Origin: Colias croceus
Lineage: Eukaryota; Arthropoda; Insecta; Lepidoptera; Pieridae
DNA length: 64,000 bases
NCBI RefSeq assembly: GCF_905220415.1
Contig: NC_059552.1
Coordinates: forward strand, 9,439,001 to 9,503,000
Reading direction: 5' to 3'
Shown one piece after another: positions 22,450 to 33,683 of this stretch. Position numbers and translations under genes: made by a program. Numbering within the stretch: the stretch's first letter is position 1; every line of letters starts with the position of its first letter. Below the pieces are notes generated by a model. That model did no database searches. It was not told where the DNA came from and saw nothing but the letters and a program-made list of their open reading frames with translations.

Positions 22450-24110
22450 CATTCATTTCGCGAAGCGTTTTATGTTTGTGCTCTACTCTCAACACGTCAT
22501 TCTATAACGTTTATTATCGTATAGATATGTTGCTAATTTTTTTACATATTCCGAAGGATCTACAGAATGAATTAGCAACTTGTTTGGACATATTGTAGTA
22601 TCGAATAATGAAATATCGGTAGGTGTACGTAGGCGGTCGTGGGCGGACATAGCTTTATGCATTAACTGGTCAATTGACTGCAGGCGTTGACAGGATGGCT
22701 CGGTTTAAATTCGATATCATGTGTTGCTGTTTATATGTCGCAGTATTTGATTGAATTAACGCGTTCATTGAATGACAACATTTAATTGAATGACTAGGGC
22801 GAACGTTGATATAACAAGCGTAATTTACTATCTAACTAGTGAATTGTAAGATAATGGCAACGAATACAACTACCGAATATGATTAAAATATTATAACGAT
22901 CCTGTGCATAGCATATAAGATGATTTTATATTTATTTATTTAGAACATCATTGCCAATACAGGATTACGTTTAAAGATAGATAAAACCCTACTCGTGAGT
23001 GACATATGAATGATGAAAGTTTATTGAAGTGTATAAAAGTTTACGGCTTTCTCGATGAAATAATAGGCATGACGAAAGATTTTGAAATCCTCTTCCATAA
23101 TGTGTGTATACGTTTACTATACAAGAAAAACCCTATATTTCTGTAATATACTTAAATTTAACGAAGATATAAGTCATTTTTAAAAAAAAATATTTATTAA
23201 CTGTGCCAAAACAGCTCGCAGGTGTCATGGCGTAGGCGTGACGTCACTGTTTAGTAAATACGTAATTATTTGTACGCATTGCGAAGAAAATTAAAGAAAT
23301 TTTTATTTAATATGTGTTATAGAAACGAATTTCAAAGTTTATAAGTGGTGTGCAGTATTGCAGTGTGAATCCACATAAAAATAATGCTCAAAAATGTGTT
23401 AGTAATTATTTCAAGCGAGAAAATAATAAGAAATGATTGTATAAAGTTGGCGAGGAGAACCCCGAAACCACGTATTCGTGAATTCGCAATTATATTTCTG
23501 TTCTGAGTCGATAAAACATACGTGAAACAATAGAAAATAAATAAAAATGCATATTCTCAACATATTCATAACAACAAAATACATCTGACGTGAGTTATTT
23601 ACTTAAGCGTGACGTCACGCGTGTTTTAGTCAAAATGGCCAACTGCAGAATTTCAATGTTTTATTTTATTGATAATCTCATTAATCTTAATGTTTTTAAG
23701 ATTTTTATGTCACTATATTTATTTTATTTATTATACATTTTCCCGTAAAAACACTAATACGATCATTTATGGATACTGTCGTCATGCCTATTGCGAATTT
23801 TAACATTAAAAAAGGCTTATGATTTAAACCTGTGTTTGTGTGTTTCTTATTTTCTTTATACCTTGCCGTAAATTCTGTTTCAATACCGTGTTTTTGTCAG
23901 AAAAAGTAAAAACTCTTTTCACTATCGTTTTAAACGTACCGAAATAGACCGTCACAGAGATCAAAAGTTCACCGTCACAGAAATCTGTTAGAAACAAAAG
24001 TGTTTTTCGTTCATTTATAATTAGTCTTTAGAGAACGGTTTTCCTGTGATACACGTGGAATAGCTTATGCTATGTGCTGTGGATGCGGTTAATATCGACC
24101 ATTATTATCG
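22450..24110. other. Unassigned AT-rich stretch
   Basis: Begins with 'ttgcacgccattcatttcgc', like the terminus of the element at 54749. Two GTGACGTCAC-like sites occur (near 23228 and 23611). No supported gene seen. Confidence 0.45.
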
Positions 24111-24116
24111 ATGTAC

Positions 24117-24184
24117 GTGTGTGTGTTGTGCTGTCCTTGATAAATAAATGTTTCTTTCTTTCTTTCTTTCTTTTCTTTCTTTCA
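24117..24184 (+). repeat. Retroposon 3' tail with (CTTT)n
   Basis: 'gtgtgtgttgtgctgtcctt' and 'gataaataaatgtttc' followed by a CTTT run. The same tail is at 49238-49305; related tails are at 39335-39380 and, in reverse, at 40854-40915. These are 3' ends of non-LTR copies whose bodies are truncated or unrecognised. Confidence 0.7.
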
Positions 24185-24195
24185 TTATCCACCAT

Positions 24196-24415
24196 TATTA
24201 ATCGCTGCATATAGCTTAGCACAGGTGCTGGTGGAAACGGATTACACTTAGATAAATTTTTTATATCGTGAGGAAAACGACATGTCGAAGAATCAAAAGT
24301 TCGACGATATGTGTCATCCGCCAACCCGCACTTGGCCAGCGTGGTGGATGGCCACTACTGTATAGGAGGTCCGTATCCCAGCAGTGGGAACGTATATGGG
24401 CTGATGATGATGTGT
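24196..24415 (+). mobile_element. RTE-type 3' UTR fragment
   Basis: 'aggaaaacgacatgtcgaag', 'ccgcacttggccagcgtggt', 'atcccagcagtgggaacgta' and 'gggctgatgatgatg'. The order matches the 3' end of RTE elements in Lepidoptera and the 'cccagcagtggga' of the RTE at 16988. It is 5'-truncated with no coding sequence. Confidence 0.75.
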
Positions 24416-24449
24416 TTATATGGAAGGAGGCTTGCTACGGATGACCACT

Positions 24450-24628
24450 ATAAGTGGTATAGTATGTGCATTGTGCACAGCGCGTGCCAATCGATACATC
24501 GCATAGATCCTTTGCATCAGTCGTCATAGCACTTCATACTCTCAACGCTACAAAGCTTAGCATCAGTGAAAACGCTCTCATAGTTTCACAGCATAGCATA
24601 GTACATCTCTTGTGGAAAAGCACCCTTA
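24450..24628 (+). repeat. Family H MITE, partial
   Basis: Right terminus 'tcttgtggaaaagcaccctt' matches the elements at 989 and 52341. The left terminus could not be found. Confidence 0.5.
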
Positions 24629-24913
24629 GTCTTTGGACAAACAGTTTTGCAATGATACACGTGCTATAACTTAAAGCTAATCGCTTTCATGATATTTATT
24701 TACTTTAGCAAGGTTATTTTTATCTTTATTTCGCTTTGCGTTGTTTTAATTGCAGTTTTAGCACGTGTCATTTGATAATGAAATGTTTAATGTTTCATTT
24801 GTTTGAATAAACTATGATTAACTAGCTTTTAGATTTAAATTTAAATTTATTTATATACTTCCTATGAATGTAGTTATTCTAGAGTTACTTTTAGTTCGTT
24901 ATTTTTATGCTAT

Positions 24914-25087
24914 ACTAGCTTACCGCCCGCGGCTTCGCCCGCTTTGTCTAAAACATAATAAATTATATAATAAAACCTTCCTCTTGAATCACTCTATTTA
25001 AAAAAAACCGCATCAAAATCCGTTGTGTAGTTTTAAAGATTTAAACATACAAAGGGACATAGGGACATAGGGTCCCTATGTAGTGAT
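24914..25087 (-). repeat. Helitron-like family HC
   Basis: Reverse copy with 'gggacatagggacatagggt' directly fused to 'ccctatgtagtgat'; a small deletion removed the 'cagagaaagcgactttgttt' part. Confidence 0.85.
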
Positions 25088-25255
25088 GAATAAGTCTTTA
25101 ATCATATTGTTGTTGCCTTCGAATCTTATTACGTAGATATTATTTCTGATATCAAGAAATTTCGCCTTAATTGACTATTAAACTATTCAAAATTAAAAGC
25201 CAGACGTTTTTTTTACGTCCCGTTATTATTAATTTAACTGCACACTAACACATAT

Positions 25256-25478
25256 ACTAGCTTTCCGCCTGCGGCTTCGCCCGCGTTTTCAAAGAAAAAC
25301 CCGCATAGTTCCCGTTCCCGTGGGATTTCCGGGATAAAACCTAGCCTATATTACTCGTAGATAATGTAGCTTTCGAATGACGAAAGAATTTTTAAAATCG
25401 GTCCAGTAGTTTATGAGCCTATTCATTACAATCAAACAAACAAAGTTTTCCTCTTTGTAAACGTATTTTTATAATCTA
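25256..25478 (-). repeat. Lep1-type Helitron-like element, variant middle
   Basis: GC-rich Lep1 3' half ('actagctttccgcctgcggc', 'cccgttcccgtgggatttcc') joined to a different 5' half ('gaatgacgaaagaattttta', 'tcggtccagtagtttatgag'). Confidence 0.8.
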
Positions 25479-25682
25479 TCTCACCAAGGGCATACAATGT
25501 TAATACGATTCTATTCACTTTAGCCAGTATTCGGTAGATCGAGGGTTCATTATAAATGAAGGCTCTTAATTTCGCCGGGCATTCGATCTATGGTTACTGG
25601 AGCTTAAGGGTATTTAGATTATAATGCATATAAAAATTATACATACTGTATAATAAACTACAGAGTATTATATTATTTATTA

Positions 25683-25881
25683 TCTATACTAATATTATAA
25701 AGCTGAAGAGTTTGTTTGCTTGAACGCGCTAATCTCAGGAACTACTACTACTGGTCAGATTTGAAAAATTATTTCGGTGTTAGATAGCCCATTTATCGAG
25801 GAAGGTTATAGGTTATATATCATCACGCTAAGACCAACATAAGCGGAGCAATACGGGTGAAACCGCGGAGCACAGCTAGTG
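25683..25881 (+). repeat. Helitron-like family HB, complete
   Basis: TCTATACTAATATTATAAAG after an A, to 'gagcacagctag' before a T. ACT is triplicated after 'ggaactact'. Confidence 0.85.
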
Positions 25882-26079
25882 TAAGATATAAGCTGTTTTG
25901 TACAACTTTGCCCGTGTGGTAAAGAAAATACTCATGGGAATGAGGTGTTTCATCTTGGTATAAAGCCTACATTCCACTCTTATCTCCCAATGTCTCCCAA
26001 CTATCTCCAGATACAAAAATCATACTATAAAATCACATATTTCGGTATGAAAAAAAGACGAACAAATACACTTCCGCAT

Positions 26080-26299
26080 CCATACTTATATTATAAATGC
26101 GAAAGTAACTCTGTCTGTCTGTATGTTACTCATCAATCACGCCTTAACTACTGAACCAATTTGCATGAAATTTGGTATAGAGATATTTTGTTACCCGAGA
26201 AAGGACATAGGCTACTTTTTACCCCGGGACATTGGATAGGTTTTATTCCGGGAATCCCACGGGAATGCGAACTATGCGGGTTTTTCTTTGAAAGCTAGT
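26080..26299 (+). repeat. Lep1-type element lacking the 3' hairpin
   Basis: TCCATACTTATATTATAAAT to 'gggtttttctttgaaagctagt'. The roughly 25-base GC hairpin present at 41700-41750 is precisely missing. Confidence 0.8.
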
Positions 26300-26602
26300 G
26301 TACATATAAATAATTAAGATAAAAAATGATAAGGATTGGAATTTCCACTATATCCAGACAGGTCCATTTCGTCGATGACTTAAAGATGTCGGTCTCTGCG
26401 TCTTATCTTTCTCTAATCGTGTTTTACGTCCCATAGGATTGTGGGAGTGATTAGAATTGAACTGCTCTTGCATATAAACTGTTTTCTTAATATAAATTTA
26501 GAGTGAGGATAGTTGAATGAATGAATATATAGAAGATATCTTTCAATAACTAAAGATAGAATTTTGTAGGCTTTGTTTCTTTGTTTAATGCCATTTTTTT
26601 TT

Positions 26603-26777
26603 ACTAATATTATAAATGCGAAAGTAGCTCTGTCTGTCTGTTACGCTTTCCCGTTTAAACCTCTCAACCGATTTTGATGAAATTTTGCACAGACAATCTT
26701 TAGACCCTGAGAAAGAACATAGGCTACCTTTTATTGCGAAATATGTACCACGGGCAAAGTCGGGGCGCACCGCTAGC
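26603..26777 (+). repeat. Lep1/HE chimeric Helitron-like element
   Basis: A Lep1 5' half ('actaatattataaatgcgaa', 'tctgtctgtctgttac') is joined to an HE-type 3' end ('ccacgggcaaagtcggggcg', 'ccgctag'). Confidence 0.75.
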
Positions 26778-26791
26778 TTATGTATATTATA

Positions 26792-26990
26792 GATTGGTAA
26801 TTACCTACTGGTTTAAATTCATTATAATCTGTTCAATTTGAAAAAAAGTATTGACAAAAATTTGTATTTAAATTTTCAAAAAAGTATAGCTGGCCGCGCG
26901 GATTGGTAATTACTGGTTTAAATTCATTATAATCTGTTCAATTTGAAAAAAAGTATTGATATAAATTTGTATTTAAATTTTCAAAAAAGT
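26792..26990 (+). repeat. Tandem duplication with 15-bp GC-rich spacer
   Basis: Units 26792-26885 and 26901-26990 are nearly identical (start GATTGGTAATTAC, end TTTTCAAAAAAGT). Between them is ATAGCTGGCCGCGCG. Confidence 0.9.
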
Positions 26991-27262
26991 TTCTCTTTAT
27001 TGTAATTCTCCTCCATTGATAAGTGTGAGCGCTTTTAAACATTAGATAAAATTAGCTTCAAGTTTCTGAACGATTAATATCTCGGCAACGGTGAATCTTA
27101 CGAAAAAAGTGTTTAACAATTTTTATATTAAAAAGCTTAGCTATTTTTATGATAAACTTAGCGTTTAGCTGAAAATTCATTATCCTTTGGTGTTAACTTT
27201 GCTCTTCATCCGTCGCGTGGGTTTGATATCGATTTGTAGATTATTTTCTTAATTATTTTATT

Positions 27263-27466
27263 ACTAGCTTTCCGCCTGCGGCTTCGCCCGCTTTCAAAGA
27301 AAAGCCCGCATAGTTCCCGTTCCCGTGGGATTTCCGGGATAAAACCTATCCTGTGCGTTAATTCAAGTTACCCTCTATATGTGTGCTTAATTTCATTGTA
27401 ATCGGTTCGTATTTGCGTGAAAGAGTAACAATCACACCCACACACACATCCTCACAAACTTTCGAA
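27263..27466 (-). repeat. Lep1-type Helitron-like element with CA-rich 5' part
   Basis: 'actagctttccgcctgcggc' to 'atcctcacaaactttcg'; same subtype as 1655. Followed by a (CA)n run to 27485. Confidence 0.8.
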
Positions 27467-27489
27467 CACACACACACACAAACACAGAA

Positions 27490-28185
27490 GTAGGGTTGCC
27501 AAGTCTTACAAAAACATATTTGAACAGGTTTTACAAATTTCAATATAACGTTGTTGAAAACTGTATATTGTATATTTTTTTTTAATAGAAATATAATGTA
27601 CTAAAAAATCGAATGACAAATAATATAACATTTTTGTTGGGACCCTTAAATTAGAATAATGCTACAATCTTCATAAAAAATCATACATTTTATCTCTATT
27701 CTCTAGCAAAATATTCATATTAGGTTATTTTAAAAATTTCTTTGATATTACAGTTCACATTCCTTGCTTGATTTTAGTAAGGTCAATGACTTTTACCCGT
27801 AGGTACCTACCTCTTTAAATATTTCAGATTTACCTTTGATATTTATGAAGATAATAATATTATCATAATGGTCTTATATATTTTTCAATATTATCTCTCG
27901 TCCCTGAATAAAAAATAAATAAAAATAAAAAATATTTATTTGCCTTCACAACTTAATACTATTACAAAGGAAATGTCCGAATATGTGTGTTTGTTTAGAG
28001 TGTACGCATAGTGTGTAAATGTATACATATTTCTAATTCTAACTCAGTTCCATCCGGGCTGACCTGGAATAAAAACCAAATAAAATATAGCCTATTCGAG
28101 TCAGGAAAAATAACTTCCTGATGGAGAAGGATATAGGAATAAAAATACCAATGTTTCCCCTTTATATAAAAACTTGTTTTTATTT
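27490..28185. other. AT-rich stretch, nothing recognised
   Basis: No supported gene or repeat. Confidence 0.5.
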
Positions 28186-28188
28186 ATC

Positions 28189-28384
28189 AAACTTTTCACC
28201 CGCAGCTCGGCCCGCGTAGTCAAAGGAAAGCCCGCATAATTCCCGTTCCTGTTGGAATTTCGGGATGAAAAATACCCTATGTCCAAGTTACACTTACATT
28301 ACATTTACAATTAGAAAAGCGGTTCAGCAGTTTTGGAGTGAAGGAGCAACAAACAAAGAGACTTACACACTTTTGGATTTATAA
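28189..28384 (-). repeat. Lep1-type element, diverged
   Basis: 'cacccgcagctcggcccgcg', 'cccgcataattcccgttcct', 'gggatgaaaaataccc', and a body like 'aaaagcggttcagcagtttt'. The terminal CTAG is lost. It directly abuts an HB copy. Confidence 0.7.
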
Positions 28385-28587
28385 ACTAGGTGTGCTCCGC
28401 GGTTTCACCCGCATTGCTTGGCTCCTGTTGGGGTTAGCGTGATGATATACCAACATATAGCCTATTATAGCCTTTCTCGATAAATGGGCTATCTAGCATT
28501 GAAAGAATTTTTCAAATCAGACCAGTAGTTCCTGAGATTAACACGTTCAAACAAACAAACTCGTCAGCTTTATAATATTAGTATCTA
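28385..28587 (-). repeat. Helitron-like family HB, complete
   Basis: 'actaggtgtgctccgcggtt' to 'cagctttataatattagtat'. It abuts the Lep1 copy with no spacer, in the same orientation. Confidence 0.8.
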
Positions 28588-28599
28588 GATTCATTTCAT

Positions 28600-29270
28600 A
28601 AATCATTCCTATAGATGCAACGTTGGGCCAACGCTGCCCATTGTGATGAGGGCCATCAAAGAGAGGTAACATTTTATTGGATTCGACCACGATTCGACCA
28701 ATTCGCTCTACAACTTTTGACAGTTTACGGAAAGTTATTATACGAATAAATAAATATTAAACCAAAACTCTATCGATATTATATCTGCCTTATATATAGT
28801 TAGTAAGGTTATATCAAAACACGGATAACTGAACTTACGGTTTTCTCATAATTTAAAAGATGATTTTATTATTAACAAGTAATAATTTTAAGTTACAATT
28901 TATTATTATAGACGTTGCAAACTCTACGTAGAGCGTCTAAACAGAGATTAATTTGAAAACTCCAACACAAAATAAACTACATAAAAACCAGATATAACAG
29001 CCAGAACAGCCTTAAAAGAATATATTAGTTGCCTTTATTTTCTTCAGAAATGATTGATGGATTACTACGTAACTTGATATTCAGGAATTGAACCAGGTAA
29101 CAATATTAATATTATTATATTCGATACATTGTGTTAAGGCACACACACGCTACGCTACATCTGAGTCCTTTGTACAGATAGACCGTAACTTGTGTGTGAA
29201 TAGACCTGTGCAGTGTTTTGAGCCTACCTATGATTGGTTGACAATAAAAACAAATGAAACAAGTCAATAA
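28600..29270. other. AT-rich stretch, nothing recognised
   Basis: No supported gene or window repeat seen up to the family P MITE. Confidence 0.5.
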
Positions 29271-29279
29271 CTACGTTAA

Positions 29280-29512
29280 AAAAAAAACAACCGACTTCAA
29301 ACTTGCACTTGCAACATTTACAAATACAGACAAAAATGCTCATAAAATAAAAACTATCCGAATAAAAATTTTATGGGACCAATTCGACCCCATCCCGCAT
29401 CGAACAAAAAAAGAATCACGTAAATCGGTTCAGAAACCTCGGAGTAATCGGTGTACATACATAAAAAAACATACCGGCCGAATTGATAACCTCCTCCTTT
29501 TTTTGAAGTAGG
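29280..29512. mobile_element. Family P MITE, second copy
   Basis: TTAA at 29276-29279 and 29513-29516; body is the reverse of 18613-18863 with high similarity. The frame across it (29254-29511) is the same repeat-derived frame seen at 18609-18845, not a gene. Confidence 0.75.
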
Positions 29513-29519
29513 TTAAAAA

Positions 29520-30295
29520 TAATAATCTTGGCCATATATTTTGTACAACAATTTGTAATGAGTAAAACGAATACGACTGTAATTACGATCTTGTATGTCT
29601 TTCAGGAGTCGTATTCGTTAAATATAGTCTATTTTGTAAAACCAAAGGTCAGGGAAAAGTTTAGGGCAAATAGTAATCGATAGTAAAGCTAAGAACAGCT
29701 TATGGGATATAATATCGTCGAATTTGCAAGTAATATAGCCTGTGTTTTAAAATATAGATACAAAATGATCAGCTGTATGTCCATACTCATATTTATTATA
29801 GTAAATACTATTTTTATTGCATACCAAATAGATGATCCGGACAAGAATGTGAGTTTGATACAAAATATTTTATGAGTAAAAACTAATGAGCTTATTGTTA
29901 TAAGGTTAAGAAAGTTTTAATATAGTAAGTAGTAACAATGTTAGTATCGGCTGCTAGTAACTAACTACAGAAAGAATTTATTTTAAGAGCTTTGAACAGT
30001 AATTTAGCCCATATTCTTATAATGAAATCTTAATATGTTTAATAAAGTTAATCTGATTGATCATATACTAATACGTCTTATCTCCAGACATATTGCCTAA
30101 GGAATTAATGGAAAATCAATATATTTGCTTGATTGTCTTGATTGGTTAAGGTATATTGCATAGACAGACAGACAGTCTGTCATTATTGAATCAATATATA
30201 TGAATAGGAACATTCCAGCAGAGCGTAATGGCTATTAGAACATCAATCTACATATCAACTCTGTACTGTTGTACTGTATATTAATCTACATATAT
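29520..30295. other. AT-rich stretch, nothing recognised
   Basis: No supported gene or window repeat; a short CAGA run lies at 30169-30180. Confidence 0.5.
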
Positions 30296-30300
30296 AGCTT

Positions 30301-30470
30301 ACTAGCGGTCCGCCCCGGCTTCGCCCGTGGTACATGTTTACGTTTTCTCTCCATAAGAACCATCAAGGAATATTATAAAAAAGAATTAATGAAATCGATT
30401 CAGCCGTTCTCGAGTTAGCAACACGCTTATCAACGCATTTGGCGATTCATTTTTAATTTTTATTGTATAT
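30301..30470 (-). repeat. Helitron-like family HE
   Basis: 'actagcggtccgccccggct' to 'ggcgattcatttttaatttt'; reverse of 14022 and 51721. Confidence 0.8.
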
Positions 30471-30834
30471 ATTAATCTACTCGAAGAAAAAAATCCTATG
30501 ACCCTTACCTAATAATTATCATCTATGTATTTATGTATAAAAGTCGCAGTTGCCGTCAGTCCATCCTATGCTTAAATATTCAAAACTAAGCAACAGATTT
30601 TGATGGTTATTTTTATGGACAGTGATTCTAAAGGAAGGTTTTAGTATGTAGAGGGGTTGTGAACTCAAAGACGATACTGATCGTAATGATTTTATTTTGC
30701 ACTCAATATCCGTATTTATACAAAAATCGACCAAAAACAAAACCAATCAGAATTCTAATGTTGAAATTGAAATTTAGAATGCGCTCTGATTATGAAAAAG
30801 AATGCGCCGGCCTGTACACAATATGATATATATA

Positions 30835-30916
30835 AACTCTATGCATGTCTCCCATACGACATAACCCACGGCTCCTTCCCCCGGGGTCGTGGGTATCTAT
30901 GCAAGATTTCCCCATT
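30835..30916 (-). repeat. Family S GC-rich short repeat, copy 2
   Basis: Reverse of the first 80 bases of 10389-10572. In this copy the hairpin is clearer ('acccacggctccttcccccg' against 'gggtcgtgggt'). Confidence 0.65.
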
Positions 30917-30919
30917 AAA

Positions 30920-31096
30920 AAAAAAACGACGTGTGACACTCGGGGACTGCCGCGGTAAAGCTATTGCATGCTATGCCTTCAATTCAAGCCACACCTCCGC
31001 CCGTCGGAGTGGCGAGCGTGAGGTTTTTTCGTTACGGAATTTCTCGATTCGGTCCCTGCGCTCAAAGCCCGCGATAGAAGCTATGCAATAGCTTAA
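30920..31096 (+). repeat. Family F GC-rich hairpin repeat, copy 4
   Basis: 'cgtgtgacactcggggactg', 'aaagctattgcatgctatgc' and the closing arm 'gctatgcaatagctt'. It starts four bases after a family S fragment, in opposite orientation. Confidence 0.8.
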
Positions 31097-31437
31097 AAAA
31101 AGGTTAATAAACATGCCTTTAGAGTTTCACGTAGACTTTGTGACAATGACTGAGTTGTCTCTGAAATAAGCGGCTTCTCCACGCTCTGAGGTTTGCTTTG
31201 CAGTTTTTGAAGTATGGAAGATAGAGTTTAAAACTAGAGAAAATTAAGTTATTTTACCAACTCATCAAGCATTTTTAGTGAAAATGTTAACAGGCGTCCT
31301 CTCTGTTTAGTGTACAAATACAATTAAAATTAAAACAACGTCGGTTCTTTTGATTCTAAAAATGTTTAAGCAATTTTTAAACACAACAAGAATTGTTCGA
31401 TCATTTTTACAAATAAATTGTAATTTTTAGACCATAA

Positions 31438-31572
31438 TCAATACTTATTATAAAGCTAAAGACTACCTATGTTTGTTTGTTTGAACGCGGTAATCTCAGA
31501 AACTACTGTTCCGATTTGAAAAATTCTTTATAGATGTTAGATAGCCCATTTTTCGAAGGAGGCTACAATATA
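31438..31572 (+). repeat. Family HB, left part (split by mariner element)
   Basis: 'tcaatacttattataaagct' to 'cgaaggaggctacaatata'; continues at 32879. Confidence 0.8.
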
Positions 31573-32878
31573 CCGTCTGGTCATAAGTTCTGTCACATAT
31601 GTTTTATTAAATAAATAAAAGAGTTACTTTTATATATTTATTGTTTTATATGTGGCAATAAAGCTTACATATTACTTAATTATTTCGTATAAAAATTATT
31701 CAAAATGGCATCCATGTTTTGCGATACAAGCTCTCAACCTCCGCGGCCAGTCATCTATCGCAGCACGCACCATGTCCATGTTTATTTCAGCAGCTACTTT
31801 AATAGTGGATGCTTTGGGTGACTCCAAATTTGGGTGGGATTTAGCGCAGGTTCTCTCCTCTAAATATTACCAGATTTTATAACCCGGAGGATTCAGGTCC
31901 GGGCTAGAAGATGACCAATCTTCATGGCGAATGATGTCAATCTGACGGGCGGCTAGCCAGTTTTGGATACTCTTGGCTTTGTGGGCAGGTGCTGAGTCCT
32001 GCTGGTATACCCAGTGGTGATTTTCTAACATGTTCTGAGAAGGAGGTTTTACGAGGTTTGTCAGGACCGTATTTTGGTAAACATTGGAACATATTTTCAC
32101 ACCCTTTTCACAGAAAAACACCTCTGTTAGGCTAAAATAAGACACTCCCCGGAAAACCATTACTGATAAGGGGTGATGGCCGCGTTGGACTCAAGATTCA
32201 CGTTGACAAGCTTCTTCATTACTGTGGGTATACACTTTGATATTCTGTTTGTTGCAGCACTCCTCCACTGTAAAAAATTTTTCATCTGAAAACAGGATTT
32301 TTCGATACATTTTTCTCGCGTATCGTTTATGTAAAGTGCGAAATTTATCCAGTCTTAATTTCTTCAGGCGTGTGTTAAGAAGATGCGATGTTTTTCTACA
32401 ATAAGCCCATAGTTCTAGGTCCTCGTTCAACACCTTTTTAACTGTGGTACTGCTAAGGGCCATCTGCAGTGCTAACTGTTTTCGATTTCGGACCGGATTT
32501 TTCCTTTTTCGCACCTTTACTGCATTTATCACTGCCGTCGTCCAAATCGTACGACAAAGACCACTTATATTCCTATCTTCTACTCTTGAATCTTACTTAA
32601 GTCGTTTTATAGTGCAATAAAAAAATATCTGTGTTATTTGTAAATTTTAAAGCAAACTGAAAATTTCTCTTGTTGCGTAACCGCTAAGATGCAGAGCGAG
32701 AACAGCGACTATGTCTTCTTTTTGCGTCCACTACTTTGTAACAAATACGTTATTCTAATAAAATGTGTTATTTTTGAACGCGTCAAATAATCAAAAATCG
32801 CAAGTGAAAAAGAAATTTGCGGTAAACATTGAAAATAAGAAAATCTAACATGATGACAGAACTTATGACCTGACTAGT
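31573..32878 (-). mobile_element. Tc1/mariner-superfamily element
   Basis: About 1.3 kb, the usual size. Inverted repeats of 21 bases with one mismatch: 31575-31595, reading GGTCATAAGTTCTGTCA in its inner part, and its complement at 32854-32874. TA borders the left side (31571-31572) and TA is at 32879-32880. The insertion cleanly splits a family HB repeat. The outermost few bases of the two ends do not align exactly, so the borders may be off by two bases. It encodes the broken transposase at 31867-32532. Confidence 0.8.
31867..32532 (-). pseudogene. Mariner-type transposase (DD37D-like) with stop and lost third catalytic residue
   Basis: The two reverse-strand pieces are in the same frame, separated only by one TGA at 32191-32193. 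The N-terminal part has a helix-turn-helix-like segment (RKQLALQMALSSTTVKKVL) and KILFSDEKFF (first catalytic D). After the stop come VQRGHHP, GVSY, YQQDSAPAHKA (second D) and SSPDLNPPGYKIW. In relatives the last motif reads D-L-N-P-L-D-Y, so the third acidic residue is glycine here, a probable GAT to GGT change, and L to P precedes it. The spacing from the second D would be 37. The extreme N-terminus upstream of 32532 is unclear. Catalytically dead; moderate divergence. Confidence 0.8.
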
Positions 32879-32949
32879 TATACATATATCATCACATTAA
32901 GACCAACAGGAGCGAAGCCAAGCGGGTGATACCGCAGGGCGCAGCTAGT
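32879..32949 (+). repeat. Family HB, right part (split by mariner element)
   Basis: 'tatcatcacattaagaccaa' to 'cgcagggcgcagctagt'. Confidence 0.8.
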
Positions 32950-33221
32950 AATTCTATATTTTTAAAGTTATAAAATCAAATCTCTAACGCATTATATAAG
33001 GAAATAAAGCTCATAAATATGAATGAAATATTTTGTTATAATCCATATTTTTTATCTATATTTCCAATTTCATATAGCATCGTTTAACCGAACCGGATCT
33101 AAATTAAATTCTGCTATTTTTATAACATTTTATAGTTTGAATAAAAATTTGTTTGAAAATAAAAAATGGCTTAATGGCATGCGAATTCGTCAATCGTTTC
33201 TTAGTATGTCATAAATCTTAA

Positions 33222-33409
33222 TCTTATCTTAATTATAATTATATAAATCTCGTGTCACAATGTTTGTCCTCAATGGACTCCTAAACCACTTAACCGATTA
33301 TAATAAAGTTCGCACACCATGTGCAGTTCGATCCAACTTGAGAGATAGGATAGTTAAAATCTCAAATCGTTTTAGAGAAAGCGGGCGAAGCCGCAGGCGG
33401 TAAGCTAGT
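33222..33409 (+). repeat. Helitron-like family HD
   Basis: 'ataaatctcgtgtcacaatg', 'ctcaatggactcctaaacca', 'gatccaacttgagagatagg', hairpin 'gggcgaagccgcaggcggta', 'agctag' then T. Confidence 0.85.
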
Positions 33410-33531
33410 ATGTTTATAAAATTCCTATGTCATTAATTATCTTGTGTTAACTTGTGTTCTAAATTCTCTCTGTTATGTCTATTATAGACTTGTAACAAAT
33501 TAAGTTCATGAAAACCAATATATCTAATAAC

Positions 33532-33683
33532 AAGCTGTGCCCCGCGGTTTTACCCGCATTTTTCCGCTCCAATAGGTCTTAGCGTGGTAGCAATAGCCTT
33601 CCTCGATAAGTGGACAGAGACCTGTTGTTCCTGAGATTAACACGGTCAAACAAACAAACTCTTCAGCTTTTATAAATATAAGT
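33532..33683 (-). repeat. Family HB, internally deleted
   Basis: 'aagctgtgccccgcggtttt' to 'actcttcagcttttataaat'; the block between 'cctcgataagtgg' and 'acctgttgttcctgag' is shortened. Confidence 0.75.

Noticed and set aside
23350..23460. Possible THAP-like cysteine pattern (VQYCSVNPHKNNAQKC)
   Set aside because: Broken by a stop soon after and lacks the C-x-H half; too weak to report as a feature.
23228..23620. Two GTGACGTCAC-like CRE palindromes as promoter elements
   Set aside because: No first exon or transcript evidence nearby; 8-base motifs are expected by chance in 64 kb.
29254..29511. 85-codon lysine-rich frame
   Set aside because: It is the family P MITE read through; the same frame occurs in the copy inside the RTE.
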